64,000 nucleotides of DNA from Pseudomonadota bacterium. GTDB taxonomy: Bacteria; Pseudomonadota; Alphaproteobacteria; Dongiales; Dongiaceae. The DNA lies in assembly GCA_021792365.1 (NCBI GenBank), contig JAJYUT010000001.1:868001-932000 (forward strand), read 5' to 3'. Of the stretch, positions 36,993 to 46,039 are shown piece after piece (positions within the stretch are counted from its first letter, which is position 1; the number at the start of each line of letters is the position of its first letter). The notes under the pieces were generated by a model that was not told the DNA's origin, made no database searches, and worked only from the letters and a program-made list of their open reading frames with translations. The translations under genes and the position numbers were made by a program.

Positions 36993-38090
36993 ATGACGTT
37001 CAGAAACGGATTGCTGAGTTTGGTCGCGGGCGTCGCACTCGTGCTCGGCGCGGAAGCCGAAGCGCAGGAGCGGCAGCTCTTCATCTACAACTGGTCGGAC
37101 TATATCGGCTCGACCACCATCGAGGATTTCGAGAAGGAGACCGGGATCAAGGTCACCTACGACCTGTTCGACAGCTACGAGACCATGGATGCGCGGGTGC
37201 AGGCCGGCGCCTCGGGCTATGACATCATCTTCCCGGGCCGGCAATTCGTGCAGCACCATGTGGCGCAAGGCGTCTACCTGCCGCTCGACAAGTCCAAGCT
37301 GAAGAACATCGGCAACATCGACCCGAAGTTCTGGGAGGTGCTGCAGGTATCGGATCCCGGCAATAAGTACGCCGTGCCGTACATGTTCTGGACCAACGGC
37401 TTCGTCTATGACGAGAAGAAGATCAAGGCGATCGATCCGAATGCGCCGGTCGATTCCTGGGACATGTTCTTCAAGCCGGAGGTGCTTTCGAAATTCCAGC
37501 CATGCGGCACCAGCGTTCTCGATTCACCGGAGGACGTGATCGACCTCGCGCTCAACTATCTGGGCCTGCGGCCCGGCAAGAGCGATCCTGAGGAGGTGAA
37601 GCAGGCCGCCGACCTCGCCGCCAAGATGAGGCCGCACCTGGCGGCGTTCGACTCGGTCGGCACGATCGGGGCGCTGGCCGATGGCAGCCGGTGCCTCGCC
37701 ATGACCTGGTCGGGCGATTACGCGCAGGCGGCGGCCCGCGCCGCGGAGGCCGGTGTCGACGTCGTGCTGAAATACTCCACGCCCAAGGAAGGCGTGAACA
37801 TGGACTACGACACCATGGCGATCCTGAAGGACGCCAAGAACGTCGAGGAGGCGCACATGTTCATCGACTACATGATGCGGCCGGAGGTGATCGCGAAGGT
37901 CACCAACGAGATCGGCTATGCCAATGCCAACAAGGCGGCGACGCCCCTGGTGGACGAAGCGATCCGCAACGATCCGGCGATGTATCCCGATCCCGAGCGC
38001 CTCGCCAACGTCTATGTGACGGAGCTGCGCACGCCCGAGGAAGCGCGCCTCATCGTGCGCGAGTTCACCCGGGCGAAGACCGGCGAGTAG
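36993..38090 (+). CDS. Putrescine-type ABC transporter substrate-binding protein (PotF-like)
   Basis: Periplasmic binding protein of 365 residues with a Sec signal peptide (SLVAGVALVLGAEAEAQ, cleavage near residue 25). The mature part begins RQLFIYNWSDYIG, the PotD/PotF opening with polyamine-contacting Trp-Ser-Asp, and includes YDIIFPGRQFV, VPYMFWTNGF, MTWSGDYAQA and NMDYDTMAI. No permease or ATPase gene lies next to it, so its transporter must be elsewhere. GGGAGG precedes the ATG. Followed by a polyamine aminotransferase gene, which points to putrescine use. Confidence 0.9.
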   Translation: MTFRNGLLSLVAGVALVLGAEAEAQERQLFIYNWSDYIGSTTIEDFEKETGIKVTYDLFDSYETMDARVQAGASGYDIIFPGRQFVQHHVAQGVYLPLDKSKLKNIGNIDPKFWEVLQVSDPGNKYAVPYMFWTNGFVYDEKKIKAIDPNAPVDSWDMFFKPEVLSKFQPCGTSVLDSPEDVIDLALNYLGLRPGKSDPEEVKQAADLAAKMRPHLAAFDSVGTIGALADGSRCLAMTWSGDYAQAAARAAEAGVDVVLKYSTPKEGVNMDYDTMAILKDAKNVEEAHMFIDYMMRPEVIAKVTNEIGYANANKAATPLVDEAIRNDPAMYPDPERLANVYVTELRTPEEARLIVREFTRAKTGE

Positions 38091-38128
38091 GCGGCTCGCA
38101 ACGCACTTTCTTCGATCGCGGCCGAACT

Positions 38129-38162
38129 TGGCCCGCCGGCGCTGATATTCGTCGGCGGGCCA
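38129..38162 (+). terminator. Terminator-like hairpin after the putrescine-binding protein gene
   Basis: TGGCCCGCCGGCG / CGTCGGCGGGCCA form a 13-bp stem with one mismatch and an 8-base loop. No T-run follows; the right arm joins directly onto the next palindromic element at 38160. Confidence 0.5.
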
Positions 38163-38235
38163 TCCACGAGTTTCGCTGGGCAAGAGCTGTCAGCTGCAGG
38201 CAAACTCGCGGATGGCCTTGCCAGGCCCGGCCAAT
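38160..38235. repeat. Dispersed palindromic element, copy 6
   Basis: CCATCCACGAGTTT (38160-38173) pairs with AAACTCGCGGATGG (38202-38215), one mismatch; the tail CCTTGCCAGGCCCGGCC then AATGACG resembles the copy at 8283 read on the other strand. It overlaps the first in-frame ATG (38212) of the aminotransferase frame, which argues against that start. Confidence 0.7.
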
Positions 38236-38274
38236 GACGTCTCAAAGAAGATCAAGCATCAGGAACACCGGATC

Positions 38275-39684
38275 ATGCTCACCAATCTCGACGAGGACAT
38301 GCGCATCGAGCGGCTGGAGGATTTGGACCGCCGGCACCTCATCCATCCCTGGACCGATCTCGGCGCGGTGCGGGCGCAGAAGCCGCTGATCATCGACCGC
38401 GCCGAGGGCGTGCATGTCTATGACGTCGAGGGCAAGCGCATGATCGACGGCATGGGCGGCATGTGGTGCGTCAATGTCGGCTACGGCCGCGACGAGATCG
38501 CGGACGCCATGGCCGCGCAGGCGAAGCGCATGTGCTACTACTCGCCCTTCACCAAGAACTCGAACGAGCCGGCGATCGAGTTCGCGCACCGCATCGCGAA
38601 ATACACCCCGGGCGACCTCAACCGCGTGTTCTTCACCACCGGCGGCTCGACCGCGGTGGATTCGGCGATCCGCTTCATCCACTTCTATTTCAATTTCCTT
38701 GGGCAGAAGGACCGGCGCCACATCATCTCGCGCGCGGACGCCTATCACGGCAGCACGTACCTCACCGCGACCATCTCGGGCAAGCCGGGCGACAAGCCGA
38801 ACATGCGCTTCGCCACCGACATCGTGCATCATCTGCCCTCGCCCAATCCCTATCGCCGGCCGGCGGGCATGAGCGTCGAGGCGTTCGGCGACCAGTGCGT
38901 GGCCGATCTCGAGAGCAAGATCCTGGAGCTGGGCCCGGAGAACGTGGCCTGCTTCGTGGCCGAGCCGCTGCTTGCTTCCGGCGGCGTCATCGTGCCGCCG
39001 CCCGGCTATCAGCGTCGCACCTGGGAAGTCTGCCGCAAATACGGCGTGCTCTACCTGTCGGACGAGGTCGTCACCGGATTCGGGCGCCTGGGCCACGTCT
39101 TCGCGTCGGAGCCGGTGTTCGACATCGTGCCGGACGTCATCACCTCGGCCAAGGGGCTGACCTCCGGCTACGTGCCGCTCGGCGCCTTCATCGTCTCCGA
39201 TGCGCTCTACAACCGGTTGCTGGATGTCGCCGGCCAGGGGCAGATGTTCGCCAACGGCTTCACCTATTCCTCTCATCCGGTCGCCTGCGCCGCCGGCCTT
39301 GCCGCGCTCGACATCCTGGAGCGCGAGGATATCTGCGGCCATGTGCGCAAATGGGGTCCCTATTTCCGCGACCAGCTCGGCACGCTCTCCGACCTGGATC
39401 TGGTGGGCGACGTGCGCGGCAGCCACTTCATGGTCTGCGTCGAATGCGTGGCGGACAAGAAGGCCAAGACGCCATGTCCTTATGACTGGGCTGTTGCCAA
39501 GCGCGTGTTCGAGCGCTGCCGGGAGCGCGGCCTGATGATCCGCCCCCTCGGCAACTGGATCGTGCTGTCGCCGCCGCTGACCATCACCAAGGCGGAGATC
39601 GACGAAACGGTGGTTGCGCTGCGCGGCGCCATTCGCGACGTGCAGGACGACCTGGCGCGCGAAGGAGTGTGGCGGGCATCGTGA
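38275..39684 (+). CDS. Class III aminotransferase, polyamine/putrescine-pyruvate type
   Basis: PLP-dependent omega-aminotransferase of 469 residues. It has the substrate-side GMGGMWCVNVGYG, PLP-phosphate FTTGGSTAVDSAIRF, YHGSTYLTATISG, the Asp in LSDEVVTGFGRLG and the PLP lysine in ITSAKGLTSGYVPLGA. This matches SpuC-type putrescine/cadaverine-pyruvate transaminases; beta-alanine-pyruvate activity is an alternative. ATG 38275 has AGGA 10 bases before it; the frame opens earlier but overlaps a palindromic repeat. Its location after a putrescine-binding protein supports polyamine catabolism. Confidence 0.87.
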   Translation: MLTNLDEDMRIERLEDLDRRHLIHPWTDLGAVRAQKPLIIDRAEGVHVYDVEGKRMIDGMGGMWCVNVGYGRDEIADAMAAQAKRMCYYSPFTKNSNEPAIEFAHRIAKYTPGDLNRVFFTTGGSTAVDSAIRFIHFYFNFLGQKDRRHIISRADAYHGSTYLTATISGKPGDKPNMRFATDIVHHLPSPNPYRRPAGMSVEAFGDQCVADLESKILELGPENVACFVAEPLLASGGVIVPPPGYQRRTWEVCRKYGVLYLSDEVVTGFGRLGHVFASEPVFDIVPDVITSAKGLTSGYVPLGAFIVSDALYNRLLDVAGQGQMFANGFTYSSHPVACAAGLAALDILEREDICGHVRKWGPYFRDQLGTLSDLDLVGDVRGSHFMVCVECVADKKAKTPCPYDWAVAKRVFERCRERGLMIRPLGNWIVLSPPLTITKAEIDETVVALRGAIRDVQDDLAREGVWRAS

Positions 39685-39865
39685 TCCCCTCCCCTGACAC
39701 TGGGGAGTGTTAAGGGGCGAGCAAGGTCGCGCCGGGATAAACCCCGACTCTCTCCCCCAGTTTGAGGCAGGGGGGCAGCAGCCATATTGTCACTGCCGTT
39801 GGGCCACCGCTCTTCCAGCCCGCTTCCAGCCGTGCTAAAGGCCGTTCAATCGACAGGGAGCGGCC

Positions 39866-40231
39866 ATGCGCAGGTTTCTGGTTGCGGCAATTCTCACCTT
39901 CGGGCTCGGCGGTCCCGCCTGGGCCACCGACTATTTCTCTGCCATCGCCGATCTGCCGGTGGCGGACGGCCTCACCGAGCAGAAGGAGAAATCCACTGTC
40001 TTCGACGCGCCGCTCGGGCGCATCGTCACCGCCTATGCGACGGGAAAGGTGGATGCCGAGGACGTGCACGATTTCTATGACGATGCCCTGCCGCCGCTCG
40101 GCTGGGAGAGAGCGGGCGAGGGGACCTATCGTCGGAAGGCCGAGACCCTGAAGATCGACGTGCTGGGCGGGCAGGGGGGAGCGCCCGTCAATGTGTCCTT
40201 CACCCTCAGCGCCGAGAGCCAGCAGCCATGA
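39866..40231 (+). CDS. Small secreted hypothetical protein
   Basis: A 121-residue protein with a Sec signal peptide ([19 protein letters not shown], cleavage before TDYF) and a compact mature domain containing [20 protein letters not shown] and [18 protein letters not shown], resembling small periplasmic proteins found next to enoyl-CoA hydratase genes in alphaproteobacteria. GGGAGC precedes the ATG. The stop overlaps the ATG of the hydratase gene (ATGA). Function unknown. The 181 bases upstream contain two short C/G-rich hairpins and no gene. Confidence 0.75.
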   Translation: MRRFLVAAILTFGLGGPAWATDYFSAIADLPVADGLTEQKEKSTVFDAPLGRIVTAYATGKVDAEDVHDFYDDALPPLGWERAGEGTYRRKAETLKIDVLGGQGGAPVNVSFTLSAESQQP

Positions 40232-41004
40232 ATTTCGAAACCATCCTTGTCGAGAAGCGCGACCGCGTCGGCCTCATCACGCTAAACCGCCCGAAGGCGC
40301 TGAACGCCCTCTGCGCGCAACTGGTCGCGGAGCTTGGGCAGGCGCTGGACGCGCTGGAGGGTGATGCCGGAATAGGCGCCATCGTGGTGACGGGCAGCGA
40401 CCGCGCCTTCGCCGCCGGCGCCGACATCAAGGAGATGAAGGACCGCGACTTCATCGACGTCTTCACCAGCGACTTCATCACCAAGGGCTGGGAGCGCCTG
40501 GCGCAATGCCGCAAGCCGACCATTGCGGCGGTGGCGGGCTACGCGCTCGGCGGCGGGTGCGAGATCGCGATGATGTGCGACATGATCATCGCGGCCGAGA
40601 CCGCGAAGTTCGGCCAGCCGGAGATCACCATCGGCACCATCCCCGGCGCGGGCGGAACCCAGCGCCTGACCCGGGCGGTCGGCAAGGCGAAGGCGATGGA
40701 CCTGGTCCTGACCGGCCGCATGATGGATGCGGCCGAGGCGGAGCGCAGCGGCCTCGTCGCAAGAATCGTGTCAGCAGATAAACTGCTGGACGAGGCGCTT
40801 GGGATCGCGGCCAAGATCGCGTCCTTCTCGCTGCCCACGGTGATGATGGCCAAGGAAGCGGTCAACCAGGCGTTCGAAACCGGCCTTGCCGAGGGGCTGA
40901 AATTCGAGCGCAGGGTGTTCCACGCGACCTTCGGGACCGAGGACCAGAAGGAAGGCATGGCCGCCTTCGCCGAAAAGCGCCCGCCGCAGTTCAAGCACCG
41001 GTAG
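40228..41004 (+). CDS. Enoyl-CoA hydratase
   Basis: Crotonase-fold enzyme of 258 residues hydrating 2-trans-enoyl-CoA in beta-oxidation. [11 protein letters not shown] forms the oxyanion region, [15 protein letters not shown] holds the first catalytic Glu and [19 protein letters not shown] the second, so it should be an active hydratase. The C-terminus ([17 protein letters not shown]) is typical. It is translationally coupled to the small secreted protein upstream. Chain-length preference unknown. Confidence 0.93.
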   Translation: MNFETILVEKRDRVGLITLNRPKALNALCAQLVAELGQALDALEGDAGIGAIVVTGSDRAFAAGADIKEMKDRDFIDVFTSDFITKGWERLAQCRKPTIAAVAGYALGGGCEIAMMCDMIIAAETAKFGQPEITIGTIPGAGGTQRLTRAVGKAKAMDLVLTGRMMDAAEAERSGLVARIVSADKLLDEALGIAAKIASFSLPTVMMAKEAVNQAFETGLAEGLKFERRVFHATFGTEDQKEGMAAFAEKRPPQFKHR

Positions 41005-41106
41005 GCGGAAGAGGCGTGACAGGCGCAGTTGTCAAGGGCATGGCGATTTATCACGGAGCATTGAAGTTTAATAGAAGTGCGAGCAGCGAAAGCCCGAGAT
41101 AATCCG

Positions 41107-42003
41107 ATGTCACCCATAGAAAAAGCCACGCACGTTCTGTCCACTTACTTTCTGAGCGAGACGGAGCGATTGAACGGAGGTCTGCCGGGGTTGCTGTATC
41201 ACTACACGTCTGCGGCAGGCATGGAAGGAATTCTGAGTTCGGGTTGCTTCTGGGCAAACAATGTTCAACATCAGAATGATCTGGCTGAGATTCGAGTGGC
41301 TGCATCGATCTTTCGAGCGAGCATTGAGCGATTCCGCGTAATCGAGAGTGACGGCGATGTTGTGCCCCTCTTTGACGCACTGCGTCAGATAATGTCGCGG
41401 ATCGACCTCGGCGACGTGTACGTACTCTCGCTCGTTGCCAACGGCGATGATGAGAACCTGTGGGGCTTATACGGTGATCGGGGCACTGGCTTCTCGCTTG
41501 CCTTTCCCACACTGTGGCCGCTGCAATGGAACGAGAATTGGGTCCTGGTGAAGGTTCAATATGGCGAGGAGACGGTCCGCGAGTTCAGTGAGAGGTCGCT
41601 GCGTTTGATCAGAACAATTTATCGGCAAGATATTGCGCAGGGTGCTGCGTTGCCTGCGAAGAACTATGCAGACCTACTTTTCGAGAACATCAGGTGGTTT
41701 GCCCCAGCTTTCAAACTTAACGCCTGGGCTGACGAGAAGGAGTGGCGTTTATTTCGCATTGGCTCTGGTGATGAGCGACAGCAGCGTCCCGATGGGCGGT
41801 ATTTCCTGAAAGCGCCGTCCAAGAACAAGCTGAGGATAGCAGCTGTAGCATGTGGGCCGCAGTGCCCGCCAGAGGCTGTCCTGAGCGTCCGTAAGGCTGC
41901 ATATTTGAACGGCTATGGTGAGATTGACTTCCATCACTCGCAGTTTGCGACAGCCAGTCATAGGTTGGCCATCGACGATGCCATGCGGAACGCCAAGCCG
42001 TAG
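41107..42003 (+). CDS. DUF2971 family protein, lower-GC accessory gene
   Basis: A 298-residue protein matching DUF2971: LPGLLYHYTSAAGMEGILSS near residue 28, FWANNVQHQNDLAEIRVA near 48, then VYVLSLVANGDDENLWGLYG with RGTGFSLAF near 125, and DEKEWRLFRIG near 215. The YHYT ... GIL-S-G opening resembles that of ADP-ribosyltransferase-fold families such as DarT; this is my inference. Base composition is clearly lower in GC than neighbouring genes. ATG 41107 has a weak ribosome-binding site; GTG 41077 is possible. Family members are scattered in accessory regions, sometimes near defence genes, but none is seen beside it. Confidence 0.78.
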   Translation: MSPIEKATHVLSTYFLSETERLNGGLPGLLYHYTSAAGMEGILSSGCFWANNVQHQNDLAEIRVAASIFRASIERFRVIESDGDVVPLFDALRQIMSRIDLGDVYVLSLVANGDDENLWGLYGDRGTGFSLAFPTLWPLQWNENWVLVKVQYGEETVREFSERSLRLIRTIYRQDIAQGAALPAKNYADLLFENIRWFAPAFKLNAWADEKEWRLFRIGSGDERQQRPDGRYFLKAPSKNKLRIAAVACGPQCPPEAVLSVRKAAYLNGYGEIDFHHSQFATASHRLAIDDAMRNAKP

Positions 42004-42135
42004 CATCGCCAAGGCACTTTCGGATGGCGGAAGGGCCTTAGTCCGAGCATTTGCCAAGTAACCAATTGGTAACTCTGTCCCTGAGAAGATAAAGCGGTCG
42101 TACTGCCGGAGACCGGACCGATCGCCGCTCGAGCC

Positions 42136-42510
42136 ATGTCCACAGCTACCTTGACCACGGCGCCCGCCGGGCGCGTCAAACTGCGCAATCTCTCCGTCAT
42201 GATCGACGGGCGGCAATACGAGATCGCCAACATGAACATCGTCGACGTGCTGATCGCCGGCGCGCCGGAATGGATCGTGCAGCGGCAGAAGGTCGAGTTC
42301 TCCTTCGTCTTAAACCTGGAGGACAAGCAGCGCGCCCTGCCAACCTATGGCGTGGTGCTGCGCAACGACAGCAACGGCCTCGAGCTGCGCTACAACGCGC
42401 CGATCCTGCGCTGGCGCGACTTGCTGGCGCGGCTGATCACCGAGGATGCGCGCGCTGTAGCGGCCGCGAGCGCAAGTGCGAACGCAAGCCCAAAGGCGAA
42501 GAAGAGCTGA
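42136..42510 (+). CDS. Small PilZ-like protein
   Basis: A 124-residue protein with a compact beta-rich core (VKLRNLSVMIDGRQYEIANM, DVLIAGAPEWIVQRQKVEFS, GVVLRNDSNGLELRYNAP) that resembles PilZ-type domains of alphaproteobacteria; the canonical RxxxR...(D/N)xSxxG c-di-GMP motif is not convincing, so binding is doubtful. The C-terminus is a disordered Ala/Ser/Lys tail. A terminator-like hairpin follows at 42521. Confidence 0.6.
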   Translation: MSTATLTTAPAGRVKLRNLSVMIDGRQYEIANMNIVDVLIAGAPEWIVQRQKVEFSFVLNLEDKQRALPTYGVVLRNDSNGLELRYNAPILRWRDLLARLITEDARAVAAASASANASPKAKKS

Positions 42511-42520
42511 GCGCCGAAAA

Positions 42521-42547
42521 AGAGGACCCGGCGGAACCGGGTCTTCT
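42521..42547. terminator. Bidirectional terminator-like hairpin
   Basis: AGAGGACCCGG / CCGGGTCTTCT form an 11-bp stem with one mismatch and a 5-base loop between the convergent PilZ-like and cfa genes. Preceded by AAAAA and followed by TTCTG. Confidence 0.65.
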
Positions 42548-42616
42548 GCCGGTCCCTTGAAATATTTAGGCATGACGTGCGCGCGGCGGACGGGGCGATC
42601 CCGGCCCCCGCCGCGT

Positions 42617-43852
42617 TTACTCCGCGGCGCGCTCGCGCGAGCGCCGCGCGGGGATGGCGGCTTCGCGCTCCCTATCGAACATGTAGTCGCGGGTCAGCGG
42701 AACGGCCTCGATGTCCCGCGCCATCTGCATCTGCCAGACCATGTTGAAGCTGTGGCGGAAGGAAAGCTCGCTGCCGATCAGGTAGAACTCCCACATCCGA
42801 CAGAACCGCTCGTCGTAGATGCGGGTGATCTCCGCCCGATGGCGCTCGAAGTTCTGGCGCCAGCAGCGCAAAGTCTCCGCATAGTGCAGCCGCAGGACTT
42901 CGATATCCGTGATCCACATGCTGGTCTTCTCGACAAACGGCACGACCTCCGACAGCGCCGGGCTGTAGCCGCCGGGGAAGATGTATTTGCGCAGCCATGG
43001 ATTGGTGAAGCCCGGTCCGTCGCGCCGGCCGATCGCATGCAGCAGCGCGACGCCGGTCGGCTTCAGCAGGCGCTCCACCGCGCCGAAGAACTCGCCGTAA
43101 TGCTTGACCCCCACATGCTCGAACATGCCGACCGAGACGATGCGGTCATAGGTATCGCTCTCCAGGCGGTAATCCTGCAGCTTGAACGTCACCTGCTTCT
43201 CGACGCCGGCTTCCTTGGCGCGCTGGGTCGCCAGCTCGTGCTGCTCCTTGGAGAGCGTGACGCCGACGACCTCCACGCCGCAATGCTTGGCCAGGAAGAT
43301 GCCGAGGCCGCCCCAGCCGCAGCCGATGTCGAGCACGCGCTGACCCGGCTGCAGCACCAGCTTGGAGGCGATGTGCCGCATCTTGGCGATCTGCGCCTCC
43401 GCCAGGCTCATCGTCGGATTGAGGAAGTAGGCGCAGGAATATTGCATGCTCTCGTCGAGGAACAGCTCGAACAGCCGCCGCGACAGGTCGTAGTGATGCG
43501 CCACGTGCTGGCGCGCCAGGCCGACCGGGTTGTGCTGGTGCCACCAGCGGGCGAGTGTGTGGAAGCCCGCGATGACGCGCTGCCAGCGCGCGCTCTCGAT
43601 GGCGTTGGTGTTGGCCATGCCGATATCGACGAGGTCGTAGAGCGTGCCCTCCTCGATGATCAGCTTGCCGTCCATGTAGGCTTCGCCGACCTTGAGCCAG
43701 GGATTGAAGCACAGCGCCCAGTCGGTTGCCCGGTCCGCCAATCGCAAAGTGACCTTCGGCTCGCCGTGACCGAAGGCCTGCCGCCGGCCCGTATGGTCGA
43801 TGAGCGTAATGCATCCCCGCTTGATGCCGCGCGCCAACAAGCGATCGAACAT
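42617..43852 (-). CDS. cfa: Cyclopropane-fatty-acyl-phospholipid synthase
   Basis: SAM-dependent enzyme that cyclopropanates unsaturated acyl chains in membrane lipids. The 411-residue protein has the N-terminal lipid-binding region (FGHGEPKVTLRLADR, GEAYMDGKLIIEEGTLYDLV) and the methyltransferase domain with RVLDIGCGWGGLGIFLAK, GVTLSKEQHELA and RIVSVGMFEHVGVKHYGEFF. YIFPGGYSPALSEV and the C-terminal SFRHSFNMVWQMQ are conserved. GGAGATC before ATG 43852 decides the start. Confidence 0.93.
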   Translation of the reverse strand: MFDRLLARGIKRGCITLIDHTGRRQAFGHGEPKVTLRLADRATDWALCFNPWLKVGEAYMDGKLIIEEGTLYDLVDIGMANTNAIESARWQRVIAGFHTLARWWHQHNPVGLARQHVAHHYDLSRRLFELFLDESMQYSCAYFLNPTMSLAEAQIAKMRHIASKLVLQPGQRVLDIGCGWGGLGIFLAKHCGVEVVGVTLSKEQHELATQRAKEAGVEKQVTFKLQDYRLESDTYDRIVSVGMFEHVGVKHYGEFFGAVERLLKPTGVALLHAIGRRDGPGFTNPWLRKYIFPGGYSPALSEVVPFVEKTSMWITDIEVLRLHYAETLRCWRQNFERHRAEITRIYDERFCRMWEFYLIGSELSFRHSFNMVWQMQMARDIEAVPLTRDYMFDREREAAIPARRSRERAAE

Positions 43853-44089
43853 GCCTGATCTCCCGCCCCGTCTGCCGGGATGCGCCCCGGTTTCCATCCC
43901 TGGAATTAGTCTAGGAAACGTCGTGGAGTTCCGTCAATAATCCGACACAATCCTGAATCCGGCCGGTTTCCCGCGACTTTCGTCCTGTCGAAGCCGTGCC
44001 GGAGCGGTTTCTGTTACCTCCGTTGAGCATTGGCGAGCGGGCCGGGGCTCTGATAGAAGCCACGCACGCAACATGAGTTTTCAAGCCCG

Positions 44090-44389
44090 ATGAACGACCC
44101 CGCGCCCGCGCAGCACGATCCGAAACGATTGATCGAACAGGCTTTCGAGATGGGGGACGAGTTCCCCGGCCCGGCGGAGGACCTGCTGCTGTCCTGGATC
44201 CTGTCCCTGCCGGCCGATGCGGACGCCCCCGCCATCGCCGCCGTGCTGGCCGAACGCCACCGAGCCCAGGTGGCGCATCTCGGCGAGAAGCACCCGGCCC
44301 GTCGTCTGCTTGCCTTGCTGGAGCAGACCGCCACGGCCGGCGCCGCCCGCGCGCAGGGGCGCAGGGGCGGGCGCAGGGGAAAGACCTAG
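44090..44389 (+). CDS. Small hypothetical protein
   Basis: A 99-residue protein: RLIEQAFEMGDEFPGPAEDL and LLSWILSLPADADAPAIAAV suggest a small helical domain; the last 20 residues are Arg/Gly-rich and basic. No known domain recognised. It is convergent with the DNA ligase gene and overlaps its end by four bases. The 237-base space upstream to cfa is ordinary intergenic sequence with no visible feature. Confidence 0.6.
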   Translation: MNDPAPAQHDPKRLIEQAFEMGDEFPGPAEDLLLSWILSLPADADAPAIAAVLAERHRAQVAHLGEKHPARRLLALLEQTATAGAARAQGRRGGRRGKT

Positions 44390-45990
44390 GTCATCAGTTT
44401 CCGTAGCGTCTCGACCTCGTCGGCCTCATTGGCCGGCTTGTCCCAGCGGATGCGGTGGAAGCGGGGGAATCGCAAGGCGATGCCCGATTTGTGGCGCGTC
44501 GATTCATGCACGCTGTCGAACTCGAATTCGGCGACCAGGCCGGGGCTGAGCACGCGCACGGGACCGAAGCGCTCCACCGTGTTGTTGCGGACCCAGCGGT
44601 CGAGCTTGCGCAGCTCCTCGTCTGTAAAGCCGGAATAGGCCTTGCCCACGGGCACCAGCTCGCGTCCGGGATTGCCGTTCTCGTCCACGAAGGGCCGCCA
44701 GCAGCCGAAGGTGAAATCGGAGTAGAAGGAGGAGCGCTTGCCGTGCCCGCGCTGGGCATACATGAGGACGGCGTCGATGGTGAGCGCATCGCGCTTCCAC
44801 TTGAACCAATGGCCCTTCACGCGCCCGGCGATATAGGGGCTCTCCCAGCGCTTCAGCATCAGGCCCTCGATGCCGGCCGCCCGCGCATCGGCACGCAGCC
44901 GCGCCAGCTCGCTCCAATCCGCGAACTGGATCAGCGGGGAAAGATCGAAGCGCGGCCGCGGCTTCTCTCCATACCAGGCCTCGAGATGCTGCCGCCGTTC
45001 GCGCAACGGCAGCGCGCGCAGGTCGTCATTGCCGATGATCAGCGCATCATAGAGCCGCACATGCGCGGGGCTGGAGGCCAGCAAGGCCGGTGTGGGCTTC
45101 TTGCGGTTCAGGCGCTGCTGCAGGTCGTTGAAGGAGGCGACCTCGACTGCGCCGTTCCGGTGCCGCGCAACCAGCAACTCGCCGTCGAGGACAGCCTCGA
45201 AATCGACCTGCTCGATGAGGTCCGGGAACGCGCCGCTGATATCCTCGCCCGCGCGCGAATAGAGGCGCACCTGGCCGGCTGCCGCGGCGACCTGCACGCG
45301 GATGCCGTCCCACTTCCACTCTGCGCAGAAATCGTGCGGCGCAAAATTGGCGAGATCGGATTCCTCGATCGGGTGCGAGAGCATGAGCGGCCGGAAGCCC
45401 AGCGTGTTGCGCGCCGCCGGCTTCTCGCCGCCCGCGACCCATTGGATGAGCTCGGTATAGGGCGGCTGGTGCTGCGGCCACGTTTCTTCGATCTCTTCGA
45501 GGCTGACCGTCCCGAGGGCGCTGAGCGCGGTCTTCGCCAGCCGTGCCGAGACGCCGACGCGCAAAGCGCCCGCCGCCAGCTTCAGCAGCGCCCAGCGCCC
45601 GGTGGCATCGAGCCCGTCGAGCCAGTCGCTCATCAGCGTCATCGCCTCGGCGCGTCCGGCCAGGCGCAGGCGCTCGATCACCTCGCTGAGGCGCGGCGGC
45701 GCGTGGGTTGTGGTGTTGCCGGTCGGCCAGATGAGGGCGATGGTCTCAGCCAAGTCGCCGACGTAGTCGTAGGACCAGTGGAACAATTCCGGATCGATCT
45801 GCGCGATCGTCATGTCGCGCAAAGCGGCCGGCTTGAGGCTCGGCAGATCCAGTTCGCCGCAAAGCGCCGCAAGTGCGTAGCCGCGATCGGGATCCGGCGC
45901 GTGGCGCAGGTAATCCTCCATCAGCCGCAGCTTCCCGTTGCGCGCCGGCTGGTAGGAGAGGGCATCGAGCAGGTCGGCGAAGAGCTGCAT
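44386..45990 (-). CDS. ATP-dependent DNA ligase (cisplatin-damage-response type, Lhr-associated)
   Basis: Seals nicks using ATP. The 534-residue protein has an N-terminal helical DNA-binding domain (1-200), the nucleotidyltransferase core with motif I EWKWDGIR (adenylated Lys226), motif III EAVLDGELLVAR, motif IV IEGLMLKRWESPYIAGR and motif V KWKRDALTIDAVLMYAQRG, and an OB-fold domain to the C-terminus. Together with the exonuclease (46290), Lhr helicase (47374) and metallophosphoesterase (49868) it forms a widely conserved bacterial DNA-repair gene set. Here a 299-base repeat-filled spacer separates it from the exonuclease gene. Confidence 0.92.
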   Translation of the reverse strand: MQLFADLLDALSYQPARNGKLRLMEDYLRHAPDPDRGYALAALCGELDLPSLKPAALRDMTIAQIDPELFHWSYDYVGDLAETIALIWPTGNTTTHAPPRLSEVIERLRLAGRAEAMTLMSDWLDGLDATGRWALLKLAAGALRVGVSARLAKTALSALGTVSLEEIEETWPQHQPPYTELIQWVAGGEKPAARNTLGFRPLMLSHPIEESDLANFAPHDFCAEWKWDGIRVQVAAAAGQVRLYSRAGEDISGAFPDLIEQVDFEAVLDGELLVARHRNGAVEVASFNDLQQRLNRKKPTPALLASSPAHVRLYDALIIGNDDLRALPLRERRQHLEAWYGEKPRPRFDLSPLIQFADWSELARLRADARAAGIEGLMLKRWESPYIAGRVKGHWFKWKRDALTIDAVLMYAQRGHGKRSSFYSDFTFGCWRPFVDENGNPGRELVPVGKAYSGFTDEELRKLDRWVRNNTVERFGPVRVLSPGLVAEFEFDSVHESTRHKSGIALRFPRFHRIRWDKPANEADEVETLRKLMT

Positions 45991-46039
45991 GGATCAGCCG
46001 AGCCCGATGATGCACCGACCCAGCCATCTTCCGGGTGAG

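Noticed and set aside
38212-38274. Upstream ATG start for the class III aminotransferase
   Set aside because: The extension would be translated from a dispersed palindromic element and has no ribosome-binding site; ATG 38275 gives the family N-terminus.
41107-42003. A defence island around the DUF2971 gene
   Set aside because: Neighbours on both sides are ordinary metabolic genes (enoyl-CoA hydratase, PilZ-like protein, cfa); no restriction, toxin-antitoxin or phage gene is visible.
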